From assembly GCA_002409725.1 (NCBI GenBank), contig DHOI01000100.1, forward strand, positions 7,387-19,745: a stretch of 12,359 nt of DNA. Reading direction: 5' to 3'. Positions 7,613-12,359 of the stretch are shown piece by piece. Origin of the DNA: Christensenella sp. UBA5394. GTDB lineage: Bacteria; Bacillota; Clostridia; Christensenellales; CAG-138. The notes under the pieces were generated by a model. It searched no databases. It saw nothing but the letters and a program-made list of their open reading frames with translations, and was not told where the DNA came from. A program made the translations under genes and the position numbers. The first letter of the stretch is position 1, and every line of letters begins with the position of its first letter.

Positions 7613-7767
7613 GGAAGCGATGTTCGTCTCCGGGGCGAGGTTTGCCTTATGGAAGCGAATGTCGCCTCTTTGTCATGTAGCAAGATAATCCTTTTCAGTT
7701 TCGGCTCCTGCGCGGGAGTCGCGGCAGCCGAGCTAAATACGCATATCATATCAAAGGAGAAGACAAG
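7611..7767 (+). promoter_or_regulatory. Structured leader of the glyA operon with tandem repeat
   Basis: The leader begins in the first of two imperfect 20-nt direct repeats sharing ATGGAAGCGA (7611-7620 and 7649-7658), set 38 nt apart. GGGGCGA (7632-7638) can pair with TCGCCTC (7662-7668) across the second copy. A stronger hairpin occupies 7701-7731, with outer pairs TCGG/CCGA and inner pairs CTGCGCG/CGCGGCAG around a GGAGT loop. No T-tract follows it. AAGGAG (7754-7759) is the glyA ribosome binding site. I looked for glycine, ZTP and tetrahydrofolate riboswitch core sequences and see none, so any regulatory RNA here would be an unrecognised type. Confidence 0.45.
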
Positions 7768-9006
7768 ATGACCCAATTCGACCTGATCCGCAAGACCGAT
7801 CCACAGGTAGCCGAGGCTATGGAAAAGGAACTCCAGCGCCAGCGCACGAACATTGAGCTGATTGCCTCGGAGAATTTTGTTTCCGAAGCCGTGCTGGCGG
7901 CCATGGGCAGCCACCTAACCAACAAATATGCCGAAGGATATCCCGGCAAGCGCTACTATGGCGGCTGCGAGTACGTGGATATTGTGGAAAATATCGCCAG
8001 GGAGCGGGCCTGCAAGCTCTTTGGCGCGGACCATGCCAACGTCCAGGCCCACTCCGGCGCTTCCGCCAATTTGTCCGTATATTTCTCTCTCCTGGAGCAT
8101 GGCGATACCATCCTGGGCATGAACCTCTCCCATGGCGGCCACCTCACCCACGGCAGCCCCGTGAACATGAGCGGCAAGTATTACAAAGTGGTGCCCTATG
8201 GCGTAATGCCGGATACCGAGCAGATCGATTACGACAACATTCGAGATTTGGCCAAGCGGCACAAGCCCAAGATGATCGTGGCGGGCGCGTCGGCCTATCC
8301 GCGGGCGCTGGATTTTTCCAAGTTCCGCGAGATCGCCGATGAAGTGGGCGCCCTGCTGATGGTGGATATGGCGCACATCGCGGGCCTGGTGGCCGGCGGC
8401 GAGCACATGAACCCCGTGCCCTATGCGGATGTGGTCACCTCTACTACGCATAAGACCCTGCGCGGTCCGCGCGGCGGCCTGATCCTATGCAAGGAGCAGT
8501 ATGCCAAGCAGATCGACAAGGGTATCTTCCCGGGCATGCAGGGCGGCCCGCTGATGCACGTGATCGCGGCCAAGGCCGTTTGCTTCGAAGAAGCCTTGCA
8601 GCCTTCCTTCAAGGATTATGTCAAGCGGGTGCGCAAGAATGCCGACACCCTGGCCAAGGGCCTGATGAAGGAAGGGATGAAGCTGGTTTCGGGCGGCACG
8701 GACAACCACCTGATGCTGATGGATCTGGGCAGCGAAGGCCGCACGGGCAAAGAAGTGGAAAACCTGATGGACGCGGCGCACATCACGGCGAACAAGAACA
8801 CCGTACCCAGCGAGACCCGCAGCCCCTTCGTCACCAGCGGCATCCGCCTGGGCACCTCTGCGGCCACAACCCGCGGGCTTACGGAAGCGGATTTCGAGAA
8901 TATCGCCACCTTCATCGCCAGGATCGTCAAAGAGGGCGAGGCGGCCGTGCCCGCCGTGCAGGCCGGCGTTGCCGAGATCACCAAGAAGTATCCTCTGTAC
9001 GAGTAA
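7768..9006 (+). CDS. glyA: Serine hydroxymethyltransferase
   Basis: This is a pyridoxal-phosphate enzyme that converts serine and tetrahydrofolate to glycine and 5,10-methylene-tetrahydrofolate. It has 412 residues. The N-terminal [14 protein letters not shown] and [19 protein letters not shown] blocks and the PLP-lysine motif [14 protein letters not shown] are all present. The Schiff-base lysine falls at K229, the same number as in E. coli GlyA. AAGGAG lies 8 nt before the ATG. It is first in the C1 operon and supplies or drains the methylene group handled by the genes that follow. Confidence 0.98.
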   Translation: MTQFDLIRKTDPQVAEAMEKELQRQRTNIELIASENFVSEAVLAAMGSHLTNKYAEGYPGKRYYGGCEYVDIVENIARERACKLFGADHANVQAHSGASANLSVYFSLLEHGDTILGMNLSHGGHLTHGSPVNMSGKYYKVVPYGVMPDTEQIDYDNIRDLAKRHKPKMIVAGASAYPRALDFSKFREIADEVGALLMVDMAHIAGLVAGGEHMNPVPYADVVTSTTHKTLRGPRGGLILCKEQYAKQIDKGIFPGMQGGPLMHVIAAKAVCFEEALQPSFKDYVKRVRKNADTLAKGLMKEGMKLVSGGTDNHLMLMDLGSEGRTGKEVENLMDAAHITANKNTVPSETRSPFVTSGIRLGTSAATTRGLTEADFENIATFIARIVKEGEAAVPAVQAGVAEITKKYPLYE

Positions 9007-9031
9007 GCTACGCCCTTGGCGGGGCGTAAGC
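9007..9031 (+). other. Hairpin in the glyA-fhs gap
   Basis: TACGCCC (9009-9015) and GGGCGTA (9022-9028) are perfect inverted arms around a 6-nt loop, with two more outer pairs if one A bulges. There is no downstream T-tract, so it is not a standard terminator. It may act in RNA processing or protect the end of the glyA message, setting different expression of glyA and fhs. Confidence 0.5.
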
Positions 9032-9077
9032 CGATGGCAGCGCAATATTACAACATAAGAGAGCAGGAGAAAAGAAA

Positions 9078-10754
9078 ATGCCTTTCAAAACGGATATCGA
9101 AATCGCCCAGGAGACCACGATGAACAAGATCAGCGAAATCGCTGCTGGTTTGGGCGTAGATGAAAAGTATGTAGAGCAGTACGGCCCCTACAAGGCCAAG
9201 ATCGACTATAACCTGCTTCCCGATATGGCGGATAAGCCAAACGGCAAGCTGGTGCTGGTCACGGCCATCACCCCTACCCCCGCCGGCGAGGGCAAAACCA
9301 CCACCACCGTGGGCTTGGCGGACGGCCTCAGGGCCATCGGCAAAAAGAGCGTGGTGGCCCTGCGGGAACCTTCCCTGGGCCCGGTATTCGGGGTCAAGGG
9401 CGGGGCGGCCGGCGGCGGATACGCTCAGGTTGTGCCCATGGAGGATATCAACCTCCACTTTACCGGGGACTTCCACGCCATCGGCGCGGCCAACAACCTT
9501 TTGGCAGCCATGCTGGATAACCATATCCATCAGGGCAACGAGCTGGGCATCGATGTGCGCCGCATCACCTGGAAGCGGGCGGTGGATATGAACGACCGTC
9601 AGCTGCGCTTCATCACCGACGGCCTGGGCGGCCGGGCAAACGGTGTCCCCCGGGAGGATGGCTTCGACATCACCGTGGCCTCAGAGGTCATGGCGGTGCT
9701 TTGCCTTTCCAGCGATATCGACGACCTGAAGGCGCGGCTTGCCCAAATCATTGTGGGCTATACCAGGGATGAAAAGCCCGTGACCTGCGGCGAATTGAAG
9801 GCTGCCGGCGCTATGGCGGCTTTGCTCAAAGACGCCTTGAAGCCCAACCTGGTGCAGACTCTGGAGCATACCCCCGCCCTCATTCATGGCGGGCCCTTCG
9901 CCAACATCGCGCACGGCTGCAACAGCATCATGGCCACGCGTATGGCCCTCAAACTGGGGGATTATGCCATCACGGAAGCCGGTTTCGGTGCGGATCTGGG
10001 CGCGGAAAAGTTCATTGACATCAAGTGCCGCATGGCGGGCCTCGCCCCGGACGCGGTGGTGATCGTCGCCACGGTGCGCGCGCTCAAGCACCACGGCGGC
10101 GTGCCCAAGGCGGAGCTGAACAATGAAAACTTAGAGGCCCTTGCGAAGGGCCTGCCCAACCTCTTGCAGCATGTGGAGAATGTGACCAAGGTCTTCGGCC
10201 TGCCCGCGGTGGTAGCCATCAATGCCTTCCCCACGGATACCCCTGCCGAGCTGAAGCTGGTAGAGGAAAAGTGCCGGGAGCTGGGCGTAAACGTGGCCCT
10301 TTCCGAAGTATGGGCCAAGGGTGGCGAGGGCGGCAAGGCGCTGGCTGAAGAGGTCGTCCGCCTCTGCGAGCAGCCCAAGCACTTCCGCTTTTCTTATGAA
10401 ACGGATGCTTCCATCGAGGAAAAGCTGGAAACCATCTGCAAAAAAGTTTATCATGCCGATGGCGTGGAGCTGACCGCCAACGCCAAAAAGCAGGCGGCGC
10501 AGCTGACCGGGCTGGGTTTTGGCAGCCTGCCTATCTGCATGGCGAAAACGCAATATAGCTTTTCGGATGATGCGGCCCTGTTGGGTGCGCCCCAAGGCTT
10601 CAAGGTAACGGTGCGCAACCTAAAGGTGAGCGCAGGCGCAGGCTTCATCGTGGCCCTTACCGGGGATATCATGACCATGCCCGGCTTGCCTAAGGTGCCC
10701 AGCGCGGAGAAGATTGACGTAGATTCCGCAGGCAAGATCAGCGGCCTGTTCTAA
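9078..10754 (+). CDS. fhs: Formate-tetrahydrofolate ligase
   Basis: This joins formate to tetrahydrofolate at the cost of ATP, giving 10-formyl-tetrahydrofolate; run backwards it makes ATP and formate. It has 558 residues, the family's usual length. The N-terminus ([10 protein letters not shown]...MNKI) matches known enzymes and supports this ATG rather than the one at codon 15. The nucleotide-binding loop [13 protein letters not shown] is at 65-77, and [20 protein letters not shown] and FTGDFHAI follow. AGGAG lies upstream at normal spacing. fchA begins 16 nt after the stop. In anaerobic clostridia Fhs serves the Wood-Ljungdahl pathway, purine synthesis or formate production; no other acetogenesis gene is visible here. 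Confidence 0.98.
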   Translation: MPFKTDIEIAQETTMNKISEIAAGLGVDEKYVEQYGPYKAKIDYNLLPDMADKPNGKLVLVTAITPTPAGEGKTTTTVGLADGLRAIGKKSVVALREPSLGPVFGVKGGAAGGGYAQVVPMEDINLHFTGDFHAIGAANNLLAAMLDNHIHQGNELGIDVRRITWKRAVDMNDRQLRFITDGLGGRANGVPREDGFDITVASEVMAVLCLSSDIDDLKARLAQIIVGYTRDEKPVTCGELKAAGAMAALLKDALKPNLVQTLEHTPALIHGGPFANIAHGCNSIMATRMALKLGDYAITEAGFGADLGAEKFIDIKCRMAGLAPDAVVIVATVRALKHHGGVPKAELNNENLEALAKGLPNLLQHVENVTKVFGLPAVVAINAFPTDTPAELKLVEEKCRELGVNVALSEVWAKGGEGGKALAEEVVRLCEQPKHFRFSYETDASIEEKLETICKKVYHADGVELTANAKKQAAQLTGLGFGSLPICMAKTQYSFSDDAALLGAPQGFKVTVRNLKVSAGAGFIVALTGDIMTMPGLPKVPSAEKIDVDSAGKISGLF

Positions 10755-10770
10755 ACGAGAGGAAATAGAA

Positions 10771-11400
10771 ATGGAGTTTACCAAACTTAGCTGCGAAGAA
10801 TATGTAGCGGTGCTGGCTTCCAAAGAGCCGGTGCCCGGCGGGGGCGGCGCAGCCGCCCTCGTGGGCGCTATCGGCATGGCCCTGGGCAACATGGTGGGTA
10901 GCCTGACCGTGGGCAAGAAGAAATATGCAGATGTGCAGGAGGATATCCTGGCACTCAAAGCAAAGGCCGATAGCCTCCAGCAGGATTTGTTCCGATTAGC
11001 CGCCAAAGACGCGGAGGTCTTCGAACCCCTTTCCCGCGCCTACGGCCTGCCCAAGGATACACCCGAGCAGCAGGCGTACAAGGCCGAGGTCATGGAGAAG
11101 GCCCTGCGGGAATGCTGCGAGGTTCCCCTGCGCATCATGGAAACGTGCTGCAAGGCCATCAAGCTCCATCAGGAATTTGCCGCCAAGGGAACAGCCATCG
11201 CCATCAGCGATGTGGGCTGCGGCGTGGCCTGCTGCAAAGCGGCTTTGCAGGCCGCAAGCCTTAATGTGTTCATCAACACCAAATCTATGGCGGATAGGGC
11301 TTTTGCGGAGGATGTAAACACCCGCGCTAACTCCATGCTGAAGGAATATTGCAGCCTTGCGGATACGGTCTACCAGGCCGTGGCCGCCCGGTTTTCTTGA
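10771..11400 (+). CDS. fchA: Methenyl-THF cyclohydrolase / cyclodeaminase family protein
   Basis: This belongs to the cyclodeaminase/cyclohydrolase family. Members convert methenyl-tetrahydrofolate to formyl-tetrahydrofolate or deaminate formimino-tetrahydrofolate. It has 209 residues. The family signature PVPGGGGAAALVGAIGMAL is at 20-38, followed by an all-helical body. There are nine cysteines, several paired (ECC, TCC, ACC). GAGAGGA precedes the ATG, and folD starts 12 nt after the stop. No formiminotransferase gene is nearby, so the cyclohydrolase role is favoured. The neighbouring FolD appears to lack that activity, which strengthens this reading by inference. Confidence 0.9.
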   Translation: MEFTKLSCEEYVAVLASKEPVPGGGGAAALVGAIGMALGNMVGSLTVGKKKYADVQEDILALKAKADSLQQDLFRLAAKDAEVFEPLSRAYGLPKDTPEQQAYKAEVMEKALRECCEVPLRIMETCCKAIKLHQEFAAKGTAIAISDVGCGVACCKAALQAASLNVFINTKSMADRAFAEDVNTRANSMLKEYCSLADTVYQAVAARFS

Positions 11401-11412
11401 AGGGAGATAAAA

Positions 11413-12273
11413 ATGGCACAAGTACTCAAAGGCGCCCCGGTTGTGGAGGCGATGAACGAGGCGATCAGCCGGGAAGCGGCGGCGCTTAAGACCCGGGGCG
11501 TGGAGCCTACGCTAGCCATCGTGCGGGTTGGCGAACGGGAGGATGATATCGCTTACGAGCGTGGCGCGATGAAGCGCTGCGAAAAGGTGGGCGTGGCGGT
11601 ACGCCAAGTGCTGCTACCCGCGGATATATCCCAGGATGATCTGGTAAAAGAGATTGAGACGCTGAATCGGGATAAAAAGGTGCACGGCGTTTTGCTTTTC
11701 CGTCCCCTGCCCAAGCATATCAACGACGATGCCGTGCGCAATGCGCTTGCGCCGCAAAAGGATGTTGACGGCATTACGGATCTTTCTTTGGCTGGCGTTT
11801 TTGCAAATACGGATACGGGTTTTGCCCCCTGTACGGCCCAGGCTTGCATGGAAATTCTGGAGCACTACGGGATCGGCCTTACGGGCAAAAAGGCAGTGGT
11901 GGTAGGCCGGAGCCTGGTGGTGGGCAAGCCCGCCGCAATGATGCTGCTGGCCCGTAACGCAACCGTTACGGTTTGCCACACCCGTACGGTGGATATGCCT
12001 GCCGTTTGTCGGGAGGCGGAGATTCTCATCGTGAGTGCGGGCCGCGCCGGCATTGTGGATAAGGGCTATCTTGCCCCCGGGCAGATTGTCATCGACGTGG
12101 GCATCAACGTAAAGGAAGACGGCTCCCTGTGCGGCGATGTGAACTATGCGGATGCCGAGGGCATCGTGGCCGCGGTTACCCCCGTGCCCGGCGGCGTTGG
12201 CACGGTGACCACCTCCGTGCTGGTCAAGCATGTAGTGCAGGCCGCCCAAAAGCAATTGGAGGCGCAAGCATGA
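11413..12273 (+). CDS. folD: Methylene-THF dehydrogenase (FolD), cyclohydrolase site altered
   Basis: This FolD-family protein (286 residues) oxidises 5,10-methylene- to 5,10-methenyl-tetrahydrofolate with NAD(P). The cofactor-binding segment VVGRSLVVGKPAAMMLL (163-179) and the PVPGGVGTVTTSVL block (257-270) are intact. In the catalytic domain, Tyr is kept as Y48 in AYERGAMKRC. The lysine four residues later, essential for cyclohydrolase activity in the bifunctional enzymes, is A52. The glutamine of the usual VQLPLP is F96 in LLFRPLP. The aspartate of KDVDG (D119) is kept. I infer a dehydrogenase without cyclohydrolase activity, working with FchA. AGGGAG precedes the ATG, and the next gene overlaps by ATGA. 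Confidence 0.95.
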   Translation: MAQVLKGAPVVEAMNEAISREAAALKTRGVEPTLAIVRVGEREDDIAYERGAMKRCEKVGVAVRQVLLPADISQDDLVKEIETLNRDKKVHGVLLFRPLPKHINDDAVRNALAPQKDVDGITDLSLAGVFANTDTGFAPCTAQACMEILEHYGIGLTGKKAVVVGRSLVVGKPAAMMLLARNATVTVCHTRTVDMPAVCREAEILIVSAGRAGIVDKGYLAPGQIVIDVGINVKEDGSLCGDVNYADAEGIVAAVTPVPGGVGTVTTSVLVKHVVQAAQKQLEAQA

Positions 12274-12359
12274 ACATGCTCGCTCCTAAGGAGCTTACGG
12301 AAAGCTATGCAAAGCTTGGCAGGATAAAGGCCGAAAAACCCTTCGGCAGGCTCTTTGCC
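12270..12359 (+). CDS. Formate/nitrite transporter family protein, N-terminus only
   Basis: Only 30 residues are inside the window. They begin MNMLAPKELTESYAKLGRIK and end in KPFGRLFA. The start resembles the amphipathic N-terminal helix of FocA/NirC-family channels (LxPxEIxexxxxxGxxKAxxPxxKLxL), which precedes the first membrane helix. GGAGG lies 7 nt before the ATG, which overlaps the folD stop as ATGA, so it belongs to the operon. A formate channel next to formate-tetrahydrofolate ligase makes metabolic sense. The identification rests on a short stretch and context; another membrane protein remains possible. Confidence 0.65.
   Translation, partial: MNMLAPKELTESYAKLGRIKAEKPFGRLFA

Noticed and set aside
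7619..7767. Glycine, ZTP or tetrahydrofolate riboswitch before glyA
   Set aside because: None of the conserved core sequences I know for these classes can be found. Structure is present but unclassified, so it is listed as a leader only.

Overview
The window looks like a chromosomal housekeeping stretch from a GC-rich member of the Firmicutes, most likely class Clostridia. The grounds are strong AGGAGG-type ribosome binding sites before nearly every gene, a clostridial-style hisS-aspS pair, and a tetrahydrofolate C1 operon (glyA-fhs-fchA-folD) of the kind found in anaerobic clostridia. The order or family cannot be fixed from this sequence. I see no rRNA, tRNA, transposon, phage gene or CRISPR array.

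Left part, minus strand (3188 down to 1): the front of an F1Fo ATP synthase operon in the order atpI-like, atpB, atpE, atpF, atpH, atpA. atpA runs off the left edge; the gamma, beta and epsilon genes would lie beyond it. Three subunits are unusual. Subunit a carries an extra N-terminal membrane hairpin. Subunit c has a replaced glycine motif and an incomplete sodium-ligand set. The delta gene encodes only the C-terminal domain (73 residues) and sits in the same frame as atpF, separated from it only by a TAA and one codon.

Middle (3189-3701): a 513-bp divergent regulatory region. Two outward-facing promoters share exactly the same hexamers and spacing (TTGCAT, 17 bp, TATAAT). Between and around them are a 12-bp-arm palindrome, a direct repeat, G-rich tracts, and several hairpins in the atp leader.

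Plus strand 3702-7557: hisS, aspS, a membrane RseC/MucC-family redox protein and thioredoxin, closely spaced or overlapping from aspS onward. The RseC-like and thioredoxin genes overlap by 8 nt.

Plus strand 7558-12359: a new promoter inside a large inverted repeat, a leader of about 150 nt with a tandem repeat and stable hairpins, then glyA, fhs, fchA, folD and the start of a formate/nitrite-transporter-like gene. Together these would interconvert serine, C1-tetrahydrofolates and formate, with Fhs able to make or spend ATP and the transporter moving formate. FolD has lost two residues needed for cyclohydrolase activity. The adjacent cyclodeaminase/cyclohydrolase (FchA) can be read as supplying the missing step.
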